64,000 bases of DNA from Thermotogota bacterium (GCA_030550515.1 JAUQPE010000023.1:1-64000); one strand, 5' to 3'. Positions 1-8,904 are shown, counted from the stretch's first letter. Notes: generated by a model from the sequence alone, not told the origin. Made by a program: numbers and translations.

Positions 1-4
1 ATTA

Positions 5-35
5 ATCATAACATTCGGAAAGGGGGGTGTGTCAA
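5..35 (-). promoter_or_regulatory. Promoter reading out of the left edge
   Basis: On the minus strand a perfect -35 TTGACA (30-35) is followed by TATGAT (5-10). The 19-bp spacer is longer than ideal. Transcription would start beyond the window, so it probably serves a gene to the left. The rest of 1-186 holds no gene that I can support. Confidence 0.35.
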
Positions 36-112
36 GTGGGGGTGTATGTGGAATATGGAATAAATTCTGAAATTCCCTTCAAAAGAGAGTTTCCTTCAAA
101 AAATACCCTCAA

Positions 113-132
113 AAAAACCCCCGGGGGTTTTT
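113..132 (-). terminator. Candidate terminator for the GGDEF gene
   Basis: A perfect 20-bp palindrome, five A, five C, five G and five T, lies 55 bp past the stop of the leftward GGDEF gene. On the minus strand it is followed by more T residues. It has no natural loop, so a folded hairpin would have to open its central G:C pairs. The position fits termination but the structure is unusual. Confidence 0.4.
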
Positions 133-186
133 ACCCTACCGGAGGTTTTAGAATTAGTTAGACTAACGAACTATCCGTGGCAAACC

Positions 187-1779
187 TCACGATCCCCCTG
201 AATGGAAGAGAATCCCTCCGTTCTCGTTTTTGGCCCTGTACATGGCCATATCCGCCAGTCTCAAAAGTTGTCCCAACTCGACACCGTCTCTTGGGAAGAT
301 CGCCACCCCAACGTGAGCAAAGACCCGAACAACTTGGCCTTTCACGTTCACCTCTCCGCTCAGAGTTTCTACGATTCTCCAAGCCAACCTTTTCGCATCA
401 TCCCGCGAGCAATCGTAGGCTATCACCACGAATTCGTCTCCTCCAAACCTCGCCACCAAATCACCTTGCCTGACCGCTTCTTTGAGTTTCTTTGCAACGC
501 TTTTTAAGACTTCGTCGCCGAAGTGATGGCCATAGGTATCGTTTATACCCTTGAAGTCCCCAAGATCTATGAACATAACGGCGACGTCCTTTTTCTCCCT
601 TTTCGCTATGGAAAGAAGTTTTTCTCCATACTCCTCAAGAATTCTTCTGTTCGGAAGGCCCGTGAGTGGATCGTGATTCGATAAATACTCGAGCTCTTCC
701 TCGAACTTAGCCTTCGAAAAGAGAACGCCGAGGTACGAGGCAAAAACCCTCGCTGTTTCTATCGCTTCTTCGTCGAACGCGTCTTCCCTTTCAAAGTTGT
801 CGAGATTTAAGATGACTGCCACTTCCCCATCCACTTCCACGGCGAAACTGATGTTGCTCTTGCCCACACCCAACCCACCGACTTTCTTCAGCATCCTGGA
901 GACTCCTTTCCCATCCCCGTTCACCCAACGAACGACGTTCTCTGGGGAAAACTTCGCTTTGGAAAGCATCTCTTCATCATAGCCGGCCACCGCGGCGAAC
1001 ACGTAAGAGTCTCCCCTCTTCACCACCACGCTTCCAGCTTGTGCGCCCGGAATTGTTTTCATCGCTTTTTCCAGAGCGAATTGGTAGAGTTCGTCGACCT
1101 TTGTCCCCTTGAGGTAATGCTCCAAAACCTCCAAAACGGCGCGCAAAGTTTTTGAAACCCTCGCCTCTTTTTCCAAGTCAGAAAGCAGGCTCTTTTGCCT
1201 CTCGACAAAACTCACGAAAGAGTAAACAACGAAAGTTCCCACCAACACAACTGCGAGGGAAGTGCCGTTCATGATCGGTTCCACCCGCTCGCACTTCAAT
1301 CCAAAGGCGAAATCTTCCCCGTCCTCCGCCAACTTCAGAAAGCCCACACCCATCTCTTCAAGAAATCCTTGGGCGTCCAGAATCACCGAAAAACCCGTAT
1401 CTGGGACGTGCTCAGAGAGGTCATCGTTGTAGACCTTGAACAAAACGTGCAACTTCTTCCCTGAAGACGAGATCTCGAAGAATTCGAAATCTTGGTGAGG
1501 CAACTCGACGAGCTCTACCGATTCCACCTGGGGGAAGTCCCTTTTCAACTGGTCGAGCCATTTCCGAAGTTCGGTCTCTTTCCCGTTTACCACGCACTCG
1601 TACATCGTGTTCCATTGGAAGTACCCGACGCTTAGTTTTTTGGCAAAATCCTCGACGTACTTACCGTAGAAATTCTTCACGTATTCGGTCTGGGATTTCA
1701 GGTGATGGACCCTGAAGAGGTACACGCTGGTGAATATGTAAACGAAAGCGATCAGAGAGATCAGAAAAGCCTTCTTCAA
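187..1779 (-). CDS. Membrane-anchored GAF-like/GGDEF diguanylate cyclase
   Basis: This 530-residue protein probably makes cyclic di-GMP. An N-terminal membrane segment (residues 3-22) and a second near residue 175 bracket an extracytoplasmic sensor region. A GAF-like region follows (about 215-350), then a GGDEF domain (about 360-525). The GGDEF motif is intact (446-450). An RxxD motif (R437, D440) lies five residues upstream, the position of the product-inhibition I-site, so both activity and feedback inhibition are expected. The start is TTG at 1779 behind GGGGTGAT with 7-nt spacing. It is a single gene, divergent from comB. The ligand of the sensor region cannot be read from the sequence. 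The HD-GYP regulator at 16476 could be the opposing phosphodiesterase. Confidence 0.85.
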   Translation of the reverse strand: MKKAFLISLIAFVYIFTSVYLFRVHHLKSQTEYVKNFYGKYVEDFAKKLSVGYFQWNTMYECVVNGKETELRKWLDQLKRDFPQVESVELVELPHQDFEFFEISSSGKKLHVLFKVYNDDLSEHVPDTGFSVILDAQGFLEEMGVGFLKLAEDGEDFAFGLKCERVEPIMNGTSLAVVLVGTFVVYSFVSFVERQKSLLSDLEKEARVSKTLRAVLEVLEHYLKGTKVDELYQFALEKAMKTIPGAQAGSVVVKRGDSYVFAAVAGYDEEMLSKAKFSPENVVRWVNGDGKGVSRMLKKVGGLGVGKSNISFAVEVDGEVAVILNLDNFEREDAFDEEAIETARVFASYLGVLFSKAKFEEELEYLSNHDPLTGLPNRRILEEYGEKLLSIAKREKKDVAVMFIDLGDFKGINDTYGHHFGDEVLKSVAKKLKEAVRQGDLVARFGGDEFVVIAYDCSRDDAKRLAWRIVETLSGEVNVKGQVVRVFAHVGVAIFPRDGVELGQLLRLADMAMYRAKNENGGILFHSGGS

Positions 1780-1871
1780 ATCGCATCACCCCACGTTCGA
1801 GGTGCCGAACTTCCACGTCTTTAATGTACACTTTTGTTATGATATTAAAAAAACGTCGGAGGTGCCCCCAC

Positions 1872-2549
1872 GTGGTGGACATCGTGATGGTCCCCGAACG
1901 CCCAGTGAGTTGCGATATTGGTGTCCTGGTGGACGTCTTGAGGGCAACGAGTACGATCGTGACGGCCCTCGCGAACGGTGCCACCTGCGTGAGACCCGTT
2001 TCCTCGGTAGAGGAAGCTCTCGAGATGAAGGACGAAGGCGTGCTCGTGTGCGGTGAAAGGGGCGCGCGGAAGCCCGAAGGGTTCGATCTGGGAAATTCCC
2101 CTTTGGAATACACCAAAGATAGGGTGGAAGGTAAGAAGATCGTGCTCACGACGAGCAACGGGACAGTCGCCTTGGAAAAGATGAAGTGTGAAGAGATCGT
2201 TGCTGCGTGCTTTTTGAACCTCACGGCGGTCGTGGAGTACTTGCAGGACAAAGAAAACATCCTCATAGTCTGCGCGGGAACGAACGGGAAGTTTTCCCTT
2301 GAGGATTTCCTCCTGGCTGGGGCGATCGTGAGAAAGCTGAAGAGACCCGACGCGTCGGACTTCGCGCACGTCGCAAGGAAATATTTCGAATCGGTGACGG
2401 ACCTCTTGGAAGAGGTGAAGAAGTCCTCGCACGCGAGGTACTTGATGAAGCTTGGGTTTGAGAGAGACGTCGAGTTTTGCTGTAAGGTGGATTCCTTCAA
2501 GGTGGTACCGGTACTCAGGGAAAAGTGTTTTGTCCCGCTCAACCGATGA
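1872..2549 (+). CDS. comB: Probable 2-phosphosulfolactate phosphatase (ComB family)
   Basis: This 225-residue protein matches the ComB family through DVLRATST near the N-terminus, GERGARKPEGFDLGNSP, and TSNGT. Characterised members hydrolyse 2-phosphosulfolactate to sulfolactate in coenzyme M synthesis. Thermotogae are not known for coenzyme M, so the real substrate may differ. An in-frame ATG exists at 1824, but GGAGGTG at 1858-1864 places the start at GTG 1872 (7-nt spacing). That start also removes a basic N-terminal extension. A possible -10 TATGAT lies at 1838-1843 with no good -35. The 3' end overlaps the convergent fabD by 11 bp. No partner genes for sulfolactate metabolism are in the window. 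Confidence 0.75.
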   Translation: MVDIVMVPERPVSCDIGVLVDVLRATSTIVTALANGATCVRPVSSVEEALEMKDEGVLVCGERGARKPEGFDLGNSPLEYTKDRVEGKKIVLTTSNGTVALEKMKCEEIVAACFLNLTAVVEYLQDKENILIVCAGTNGKFSLEDFLLAGAIVRKLKRPDASDFAHVARKYFESVTDLLEEVKKSSHARYLMKLGFERDVEFCCKVDSFKVVPVLREKCFVPLNR

Positions 2550-3417
2550 CTTCCGTGAAGTGTTTGGCTTCCATTTCCATCCTCTTGCACAGATTCTTCA
2601 GGACAGTCTTTGGACCGACTTCCACACATTCTTTAACCCCCATCGACTTCAGCGTGTCGACGGATTGTTTCCAAAGCACAGAACCGGTGATCTGTGCGAT
2701 GAGGTTTTCCTTGATCTCTTCTGGGTCCTGAGTGGGCCTGGCCGTCACGTTCATGACGATCGGCCACCTCGGCTTGTTGAACTTCAAACCCGCCACCTCT
2801 TCCTCCATCTTCTTTCTCGCGTACTCCAAGAAAGGTGTGTGGAAGGGACTCGAGACCATCAACTCAACGACACGTTTGGCTCCTTTCTCCTTCAACCTCT
2901 CCATGGCGAGTTCCACACCTTCCTTCAACCCGCTGATCACCACTTGGTCTTGGGAGTTGTAATTCGCGATGAAGACGCCGTTTATTGACCTCACCACTTC
3001 TTCGATCACGTCTAGATCCAAACCAATGACCGCCGCCATGGTACCCTTCCCAGGTTCCAGGGCCTTCGACATGTACTCTCCCCTCTTCCTCACAAGGTAA
3101 AGGCCCGTCTCGAAATCGTACACCCCCGCCGCGGCGAGGGCGGTGTACTCCCCAAGGCTGTGTCCCGCCACGACATCCGGCAATATGTTTCTTTTTTCCA
3201 GCTCGAGGAATGCGATGTAACTTGTTATGAATATTGCCGGTTGGGCGTTTTCGGTGAGTTTCAGGGTTTCTTCGTCTCCGTCCATGATCTCCACGATGTT
3301 GAACCCCAACACCTTTTCGGCTCTATCGAAAACTTCTTTCGAAGACTCGTACACGGAAAAATCTTTTGCCATACCAGAGTATTGAGAACCCTGTCCCGGA
3401 AAAACGAAGGCCCTCAT
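2539..3417 (-). CDS. fabD: Malonyl-CoA:ACP transacylase
   Basis: FabD (292 residues) moves malonyl groups from CoA to acyl carrier protein to feed chain elongation. It opens with FPGQGSQYSGM, has the nucleophile motif GHSLGEY, and has SSPFHTPF around the catalytic histidine. The length is normal for the family. It is the last gene of the fabF-fabZ-fabK-bioY-fabD operon. Its ATG overlaps the bioY stop as ATGA, which implies translational coupling. Its stop overlaps comB, which comes from the other strand. ACP itself is encoded far away, at 32166. Confidence 0.95.
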   Translation of the reverse strand: MRAFVFPGQGSQYSGMAKDFSVYESSKEVFDRAEKVLGFNIVEIMDGDEETLKLTENAQPAIFITSYIAFLELEKRNILPDVVAGHSLGEYTALAAAGVYDFETGLYLVRKRGEYMSKALEPGKGTMAAVIGLDLDVIEEVVRSINGVFIANYNSQDQVVISGLKEGVELAMERLKEKGAKRVVELMVSSPFHTPFLEYARKKMEEEVAGLKFNKPRWPIVMNVTARPTQDPEEIKENLIAQITGSVLWKQSVDTLKSMGVKECVEVGPKTVLKNLCKRMEMEAKHFTEVIG

Positions 3418-3923
3418 TTGAACACCTCCATCTTCTTGAGTCTTGTGGCAACAAGCGACGCGATGAGGAGTTTCAAAAGGTCAAACCAGACGAACGGCAA
3501 AACACCGACAGCTATTGCTTTTTCCATTCCACCGACGTACAAGCTCAGCACCACCACCCCGAGGAGGTAGATGACGGCAAGACCTGGAAGGCCAACCAAG
3601 AGATGACCGAGGAACGTCTTTCTCCTTTTGGACAACAACGCCATCAAGAAGGCCCCCACCACGAAGCCAAAAAGATACCCTCCCGTTGGACCAACCAGCA
3701 CGTGGGCTCCTCCCTTGAAACCAGCGAAAACCGGAAGACCCAGCGCTCCAAGGAGGAGGTACACGGCGGTGGAAAGGAGGGCGTGCCTTTCGTCGAGCAG
3801 AAAACCAGCCAAGAACACGAAGAGAACCTGAAGGGTGAATGGGACTTGCCCGAAGGGTATGGAAATCCACGCCCCCACGACGATCAAAGCTGTGAATAGA
3901 CCGCATAGAGCGATCTTTTTCAT
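3414..3923 (-). CDS. bioY: Biotin transporter S component BioY
   Basis: A 169-residue integral membrane protein of the BioY family, the biotin-binding S unit of an ECF transporter. About six hydrophobic helices are visible. Family-typical features are IPFGQVPFTLQ near the N-terminus and the loop FAGFKGGAHVLVGPTGGYL. The reading frame continues upstream into fabK, but ATG 3923 behind GAGGGGA gives the normal start, beginning with the first helix. The energising EcfA/EcfT units are not here and are presumably shared. Biotin is the cofactor of acetyl-CoA carboxylase, which explains a biotin importer inside a fatty-acid operon. Confidence 0.92.
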   Translation of the reverse strand: MKKIALCGLFTALIVVGAWISIPFGQVPFTLQVLFVFLAGFLLDERHALLSTAVYLLLGALGLPVFAGFKGGAHVLVGPTGGYLFGFVVGAFLMALLSKRRKTFLGHLLVGLPGLAVIYLLGVVVLSLYVGGMEKAIAVGVLPFVWFDLLKLLIASLVATRLKKMEVFK

Positions 3924-3934
3924 CTTTCTTCCCC

Positions 3935-4870
3935 TCACTCCACGTATTTTTTGAGTCTCTCTATCGTCTCCTTGAACTCCCTCATTACATCTTCCACGAT
4001 TTGCTTTACAGGCTTTATGTCGTCGATGAGACCTACGCACTGGCCGGCCATGAAAGAACCTCTCTCGACGTCACCCTCTTGGACGGCCCTTCTCAAGCTT
4101 CCGACGAGGAGCTCCTCGGCCTGCATAGGATTTTCCACTTCGAGCTCTTGGATCTTATTCGCGAAGGGCGTCCTTATCACGCGGGCGGGATGTCCCAGCT
4201 TTGCTCCCGTCACCACCGTGTCCCTGATGGATGCCTTCAGGATCTTCTCCTTGTAGACGGGATGCACTTCACTCTCCACGCTCGCGACGAACCTTGTGCC
4301 CATCTGTATGCCTTCCGCACCCAGCGCGAAGGCAGCCGCCATTCCCCTACCGTCCGCGATGCCACCGGCGGCGATCACGGGTATTTGGACGCTCCTTGCC
4401 ACCTTGTTCACGAGGACCATCGTGGTGACCTCTCCTATGTGCCCCCCGGACTCCATACCTTCCGCTATCACGGCGTCCGCCCCTTGTCTTTCGACGAGTT
4501 TCGCCAAGGAATCGGAGGCGACCACAGGGATCACCTTTATCCCGTTTTCCTTGAGCTCTCTAATGTACTTCGCTGGGTTCCCAGCCCCAAAGGTCACCAC
4601 CGGTACTTTCTCCTCCAAACACACCCTCACGAGTTCGTCCGCCCAAGGGGACACCAAGATGACGTTCACGCCGAACGGTCTGTTCGTGAGTTTCCTGATC
4701 TCGTCGATGGCCTTTCTCAGGTCTTCAGGTTTCATCGCGCCAGACCCGATGATGCCGAGCGCACCAGCCTCGGATACGGCAGCCGCGAGTTTCGGCGTGC
4801 CCGCCCAGGCCATGCCTCCCATGAGGATCGGGTACTCTATTTCGAGAAGTTCCGTGATCCGTGTCCTCAT
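3935..4870 (-). CDS. fabK: FabK-type enoyl-ACP reductase (FMN)
   Basis: A 311-residue TIM-barrel flavoprotein of the nitronate monooxygenase/FabK family. It reduces the double bond in the last step of each fatty-acid elongation cycle. Visible motifs are YPILMGGMAWAG at the N-terminus, GVNVILVSPW, EGMESGGHIGEVTT, and IAAGGIADGRGMAAA in the phosphate-binding part. The alternative annotation, nitronate monooxygenase, is disfavoured by the operon of fab genes. ATG 4870 overlaps the fabZ stop (ATGA), and GGGGTG lies 8 nt upstream inside fabZ. No FabI or FabL reductase is in the window. Confidence 0.92.
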   Translation of the reverse strand: MRTRITELLEIEYPILMGGMAWAGTPKLAAAVSEAGALGIIGSGAMKPEDLRKAIDEIRKLTNRPFGVNVILVSPWADELVRVCLEEKVPVVTFGAGNPAKYIRELKENGIKVIPVVASDSLAKLVERQGADAVIAEGMESGGHIGEVTTMVLVNKVARSVQIPVIAAGGIADGRGMAAAFALGAEGIQMGTRFVASVESEVHPVYKEKILKASIRDTVVTGAKLGHPARVIRTPFANKIQELEVENPMQAEELLVGSLRRAVQEGDVERGSFMAGQCVGLIDDIKPVKQIVEDVMREFKETIERLKKYVE

Positions 4871-5280
4871 CTCCTCTTCACCCCCAACAAGAGTTTGGCC
4901 CTTGCGACCACGTCCCCTTCAACCTTCGCCACGCCTTCAACCTGGACGGTCCCGAGCCTTTCACCGATCTTCCTCACCTCGTAGACCAACTTGTCCCCGG
5001 GTCTCACCTCTTTTTTGAAGCGCGCCTCGTCTATCCCAAGAAACAGCGGAATTCCCGTCACGTTTTTCAACAGAAGGATGCCAGCCGCTTGGGCGAGTCC
5101 CTCAACTATGAGCACCCCTGGGTAGATCGGGTAATCCGGGAAGTGCCCTTGAAAGACGGGATCCGTGATGCTGATGTTCTTGAAGGCGATTATGTAATCC
5201 TCCCCCTCCTCTATCACCCCGTCCACCAACAGGAACGGGTACCTGTGTGGAAGGATGGACTTGACGTAGTCGACGTTCAT
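4867..5280 (-). CDS. fabZ: 3-hydroxyacyl-ACP dehydratase
   Basis: FabZ (137 residues) is a hot-dog-fold enzyme that dehydrates 3-hydroxyacyl-ACP. It begins with the conserved LPHRYPFLLVDGV. It carries the catalytic His/Glu pair in GHFPDYPIYPGVLIVEG. The length is typical. Start ATG 5280 overlaps the fabF stop as ATGA, with GGGAGG about 8 nt upstream, so translation is coupled along the operon. The order fabF-fabZ-fabK supplies condensation, dehydration and enoyl reduction. The ketoreductase (fabG) and initiating synthase (fabH) must lie elsewhere. Confidence 0.95.
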   Translation of the reverse strand: MNVDYVKSILPHRYPFLLVDGVIEEGEDYIIAFKNISITDPVFQGHFPDYPIYPGVLIVEGLAQAAGILLLKNVTGIPLFLGIDEARFKKEVRPGDKLVYEVRKIGERLGTVQVEGVAKVEGDVVARAKLLLGVKRR

Positions 5281-6515
5281 GGCTCATACCTCCCCACCAC
5301 CACTGAGACGTTGTGACCTCCAAAACCAAAGGAGTTCTTCACAAAATTCCTGATCTCCCTGTTCACGGGTTCTTTCCCCACGACGCCAGTCCCTTCCACT
5401 TCCTCGTCAGGTTCGTCCAGATTCGGCATGGCGTGAACGAAGGAGTTTTGCATCTGGAGTATGGCGAGTACCAGCTCCACCGCTCCCGCCGCCCCCAAGA
5501 GGTGCCCGATGAGTGCCTTGGAAGAGTTTATCGCGATGCGCTTTGCTCTCTCACCGAACAACCTTTTTATCGCCTTGAGTTCCGTTTCGTCACCGGCCGG
5601 CGTACTCGTCGCGTGACAGCTCACGTAATCCACGTCATCTGGGGAAAGTCTCGCTTCCTCCAAAGCAAGCCTCATGGCCTTCTCAGCCCCTTTCCCTTCG
5701 GGGTCCGGTGCGCTGAAGTGGTAAGCGTCGTCCGTCATGCCGATCCCTTTCACTTCGGCTAGGATGCGCGCCCCTCTTTCCTTTGCTATTTCCTCGGCCT
5801 CCAATATGAGCACCGCTCCACCCTCACCCATCACGAAACCATCTCTGTTCTTGTCGAAGGGCCTGGACGCTCTCTTTGGGTCGTCGTTCCTCCTCGACAA
5901 CGCCCTCATGTTCGCAAATCCCACTATGGGCAGGGGCGCGATCGTCGCCTCGCTTCCCCCAACCACGGCGATGTCGGCGTAACCGTGTCTGATGAGGAGG
6001 GTACCTATCGCGACGGCGTGGAGGGAAGACGCACAAGCGCTCACCGTTGAAAAGTTCGGCCCCTTCAAACCGTACTCCATGGCCACCACACCCGCCACCA
6101 TGTCTATGAGGAGCATCGGGATGAGGAAGGGACTCACCCGACCTGGTCCTTGGCTCAAGAACTTGTTGTTCTCAGCGTCGAGGGTGAGGAAACCTCCCAT
6201 GCCGGAGCTCAAAACCACGGCTGTCCTCTCAGCAAAAGGAGAGAAGTCTATCTTCGCCTGTTCCACGGCCTCTTTCATGCTCACCAGGGCGAAATGAACG
6301 AAACGATCCGTTCTCTTCGCGAGCTTCGCGTCGATGAAGTCTTCCGGTTTGAAATCCCTCACCTCTGCTGCGATCTGGACAGGCAAATTAGAAGCATCAA
6401 ATGATGTTATTCGATCTATCATTACTTTGCCTTCTCTAAGACCCTCTAGATTCTTTTCTTTTCCGATACCAAAAGGACTGACAATACCCATTCCCGTGAT
6501 AACCACCCGTCTCAA
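5277..6515 (-). CDS. fabF: 3-oxoacyl-ACP synthase II
   Basis: FabF (412 residues) condenses malonyl-ACP with the growing acyl chain. The Cys-His-His triad is visible: Cys in VSACASSLHA, His in SCHATSTPAGD, and His in IGHLLGAAGA. An upstream TTG at 6533 is in frame, but the Shine-Dalgarno GGGAGGTG (6521-6528) lies after it. The real start is therefore TTG 6515, giving the standard N-terminus LRRVVITGMGIVSPFG with 7-nt spacing. It is the first gene of the operon, with a good sigma-70-type promoter at 6548-6577. No FapR-type operator palindrome was evident. Confidence 0.95.
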   Translation of the reverse strand: MRRVVITGMGIVSPFGIGKEKNLEGLREGKVMIDRITSFDASNLPVQIAAEVRDFKPEDFIDAKLAKRTDRFVHFALVSMKEAVEQAKIDFSPFAERTAVVLSSGMGGFLTLDAENNKFLSQGPGRVSPFLIPMLLIDMVAGVVAMEYGLKGPNFSTVSACASSLHAVAIGTLLIRHGYADIAVVGGSEATIAPLPIVGFANMRALSRRNDDPKRASRPFDKNRDGFVMGEGGAVLILEAEEIAKERGARILAEVKGIGMTDDAYHFSAPDPEGKGAEKAMRLALEEARLSPDDVDYVSCHATSTPAGDETELKAIKRLFGERAKRIAINSSKALIGHLLGAAGAVELVLAILQMQNSFVHAMPNLDEPDEEVEGTGVVGKEPVNREIRNFVKNSFGFGGHNVSVVVGRYEP

Positions 6516-6547
6516 AATACCACCTCCCGGCAAAAAATCTTGAAAAG

Positions 6548-6577
6548 ATTATACCACAATTCTTGAGGAGTTGTTAA
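6548..6577 (-). promoter_or_regulatory. Promoter of the fab operon
   Basis: Minus strand: -35 TTAACA (6572-6577), an 18-bp spacer, and a perfect -10 TATAAT (6548-6553) preceded by TGG. Transcription would begin near 6541, about 26 nt before the fabF start. A weaker pyrG promoter (TTGTTA 6571-6576, TAACAT 6595-6600, plus strand) overlaps it, so the two divergent genes may compete for polymerase. Confidence 0.75.
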
Positions 6578-6621
6578 GGAAACGGGACCGATGATAACAT
6601 AATGGGGAGGGAGGGAAAAGG

Positions 6622-8196
6622 ATGAAGAAGTACGTGATAGTCACCGGTGGTGTCCTGAGTGGGATAGGGAAGGGAATCTTCTCGGCTTCCCTCGCAAGAC
6701 TCATGAAGGAGTTCGGTGTCAAGGTGAACGTCTTGAAGATAGACCCTTACCTGAACGTGGACGCCGGCACGATGAACCCCAACCAACACGGAGAAGTTTT
6801 CGTGACGGACGATGGCTACGAAGCTGATCTCGACCTTGGACACTACGAGCGCTTCCTGGGTCAGAACATGTCGAGGCAGAACAACATGACGGCCGGACAG
6901 GTCTACCTGAGGGTGATAGAGAAAGAACGCCAGGGGAAGTTTCTTGGAAACACCGTTCAGATTGTTCCACACCTCACGGAGGAGATAAAAAGTAGGATAA
7001 AGTCTTTGGAAGCGGAGCTGTTGGTCGTGGAGATCGGCGGGACCGTGGGAGACATAGAAGGGGAGGTGTTCTTGGAAGCGGTCAGGGAGCTGCAGATGGA
7101 GGAAGGAAGGGAAAACTTCCTGTTCGCGCACGTCACGTATGTTCCGTACTTGAGGACCACGAACGAGTTCAAGACCAAGCCCACGCAGCAGTCCGTTCAG
7201 CTTCTGAGAAGGGCGGGGATCGTCCCAGACATGATCATAGTGAGGAGCGAATTCCCCATCGACCCGTCCAGCCTGAGCAAAGTTTCCCTCTTTTCTGGTG
7301 TGCCAAGGGATTTTGTGATAAACCTGCCGGACACCAAGAACGTGTACGAAGTGCCGGAGATCCTGAAAGACATAGGAATCCACAAAAAGATAGCGGAAAA
7401 GCTCAAATTGAACTTGAAGGAAGGTAACTTTGGCTGGAACTATCCAAAGGCCTTCAAGCCGTACAGGATCGCGCTCGTTGGGAAGTATCTCGGAACGGAT
7501 GACGCCTACAAGAGCATCATAGAGTCCGTCTTCTTGACTGGAATAGAGAAACCTGTGGTGGTGGACAGTCAAATGCTCGAGGAGATGGACGACGACGGAG
7601 TTACGAAGGTGTTGGGCGAGTACGACGCGATAATCATACCAGGGGGGTTTGGAAGGAGAGGTGTGGAAGGCAAAATAAAGGCCATAAAATACGCGAGAGA
7701 AAACAAAAAGCCGATCCTCGGTATCTGCCTTGGCATGCAACTCATGGTGGTGGAGTTTGCGCGGAACGTCTTGGGGTACAAGAACGCCAACTCCACCGAG
7801 TTCGATCCGAACACACCCTATCCCGTGGTGGACCTCATGGAGGAGCAGAAGAAGATCATGAATTTGGGAGGAACGATGAGGCTCGGCGCTCAGGAAATGA
7901 AGGTGTTTCCAGGTACGAAGCTGTACGAGATATACGGCGGCGTTGAAACGGTCTCCGAAAGGCACAGGCACAGGTACGAGGTCAACGAAGATTCCTTCCC
8001 CGAGCTCTTCAAAAAGCCCGGAGAACCCGGGTACAAACTCGTGATCTCCGCGAAGTCCAGGTTCATCGAAGCGATCGAGATAGAAGACCACCCGTTCTTC
8101 ATCGGCGTCCAATACCATCCCGAGTACAAGAGCAAGGTGGGGGCACCCCATCCCATCTTCCTCTACCTGAAGAAGGTCTTGGAGGGATTCGAATGA
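6622..8196 (+). CDS. pyrG: CTP synthase
   Basis: PyrG (524 residues) aminates UTP to CTP using ATP and glutamine. The N-terminal synthase domain begins KYVIVTGGVLSGIGKGI, containing the P-loop. The C-terminal class I glutaminase domain has its nucleophile Cys369 in GICLGMQ and its His-Glu pair in QYHPEYKS. The length is slightly short of E. coli PyrG but complete. ATG 6622 follows a purine-rich GGGAGGGAGGG site. The stop overlaps the next gene as ATGA. The coding strand carries an equally long antisense open frame that is only a shadow. Confidence 0.97.
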   Translation: MKKYVIVTGGVLSGIGKGIFSASLARLMKEFGVKVNVLKIDPYLNVDAGTMNPNQHGEVFVTDDGYEADLDLGHYERFLGQNMSRQNNMTAGQVYLRVIEKERQGKFLGNTVQIVPHLTEEIKSRIKSLEAELLVVEIGGTVGDIEGEVFLEAVRELQMEEGRENFLFAHVTYVPYLRTTNEFKTKPTQQSVQLLRRAGIVPDMIIVRSEFPIDPSSLSKVSLFSGVPRDFVINLPDTKNVYEVPEILKDIGIHKKIAEKLKLNLKEGNFGWNYPKAFKPYRIALVGKYLGTDDAYKSIIESVFLTGIEKPVVVDSQMLEEMDDDGVTKVLGEYDAIIIPGGFGRRGVEGKIKAIKYARENKKPILGICLGMQLMVVEFARNVLGYKNANSTEFDPNTPYPVVDLMEEQKKIMNLGGTMRLGAQEMKVFPGTKLYEIYGGVETVSERHRHRYEVNEDSFPELFKKPGEPGYKLVISAKSRFIEAIEIEDHPFFIGVQYHPEYKSKVGAPHPIFLYLKKVLEGFE

Positions 8197-8897
8197 TGGA
8201 CATGCACGTCCACTCGGTTTTCTCCTACGATGGAAAGGCCGAGATCGAAGAGATAATAGAAGAGTGCCACAAAAAAGGTTTGGAACGCTTCTGCGTGACC
8301 GATCATTACGAGTACGAAGACGGAAAGCTCGCCCACGGTTTCAACTACGAGGAGTACGCTGTGACGATGGAAAAATTTGGCCTACCAAGAGGAGTGGAAC
8401 TCGGTTGGGATGGGATCGGGGAAGTGGAACTCCCAGGGGAGTTCGACTTCGTGCTCTTAGGGGTTCACAAATTCAAGGAGAAGGCCCCTGCGGAGGAGTT
8501 GGTGACGGATTACCTCGAGAGAACGTTGTACGTTGTGAAAAACGTGGAATTCCATGCCCTCGCGCATCTCGACTATCCCGCAAGATACGTGCAGGTAGAT
8601 TTCCGCGTGAGGGAAGACCTCGTCGAGGAAGTGCTCGAGTACCTCGTGAAAAACGGAAAAGTTCTGGAAGTGAACACGGCGGGTCTGTTCAAGCATGGAA
8701 AACCCAACCCAGACTTCTGGACGCTTGAGATGTACTGGGACATGGGGGGCAGGTTCATCACGCTCGGCTCGGACGCACACGATCCGTTGGATGTGGCGCG
8801 GGGTTTTGAGGAAGTGCTGTCAGTCCTGAAGGAGAGGTTTCGCTTTGAGCTCGTGTTCGTCGACGGGGGAAGAATCCTTTCGAAAACGTTGAGGTGA
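8193..8897 (+). CDS. PHP-domain phosphoesterase (histidinol-phosphatase-like)
   Basis: A 234-residue PHP-family metal hydrolase. MDMHVHSVFSYDG supplies the first HxH metal ligands, CVTDHYEYEDG the next, and TLGSDAHDPLDVARG the C-terminal SDAH motif. ALAHLDYPARY contributes a further His-Asp. The closest described class is HisK-type histidinol phosphatase, but no histidine-biosynthesis genes are nearby, so the substrate is unproven. The start overlaps the pyrG stop (ATGA), so the gene is cotranscribed and probably translationally coupled to pyrG. Two consecutive ATG codons (8193, 8196) are possible starts. Confidence 0.8.
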   Translation: MMDMHVHSVFSYDGKAEIEEIIEECHKKGLERFCVTDHYEYEDGKLAHGFNYEEYAVTMEKFGLPRGVELGWDGIGEVELPGEFDFVLLGVHKFKEKAPAEELVTDYLERTLYVVKNVEFHALAHLDYPARYVQVDFRVREDLVEEVLEYLVKNGKVLEVNTAGLFKHGKPNPDFWTLEMYWDMGGRFITLGSDAHDPLDVARGFEEVLSVLKERFRFELVFVDGGRILSKTLR

Positions 8898-8904
8898 AAA
8901 CACT

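Noticed and set aside
3924-4040. N-terminal extension of bioY
   Set aside because: The upstream frame lies in fabK and reads an arginine-rich peptide before the first membrane helix; ATG 3923 has its own ribosome site.
6574-8151. A 525-codon minus-strand open frame
   Set aside because: It is fully antisense to pyrG, has no family motifs, and arises from codon bias of the real gene.
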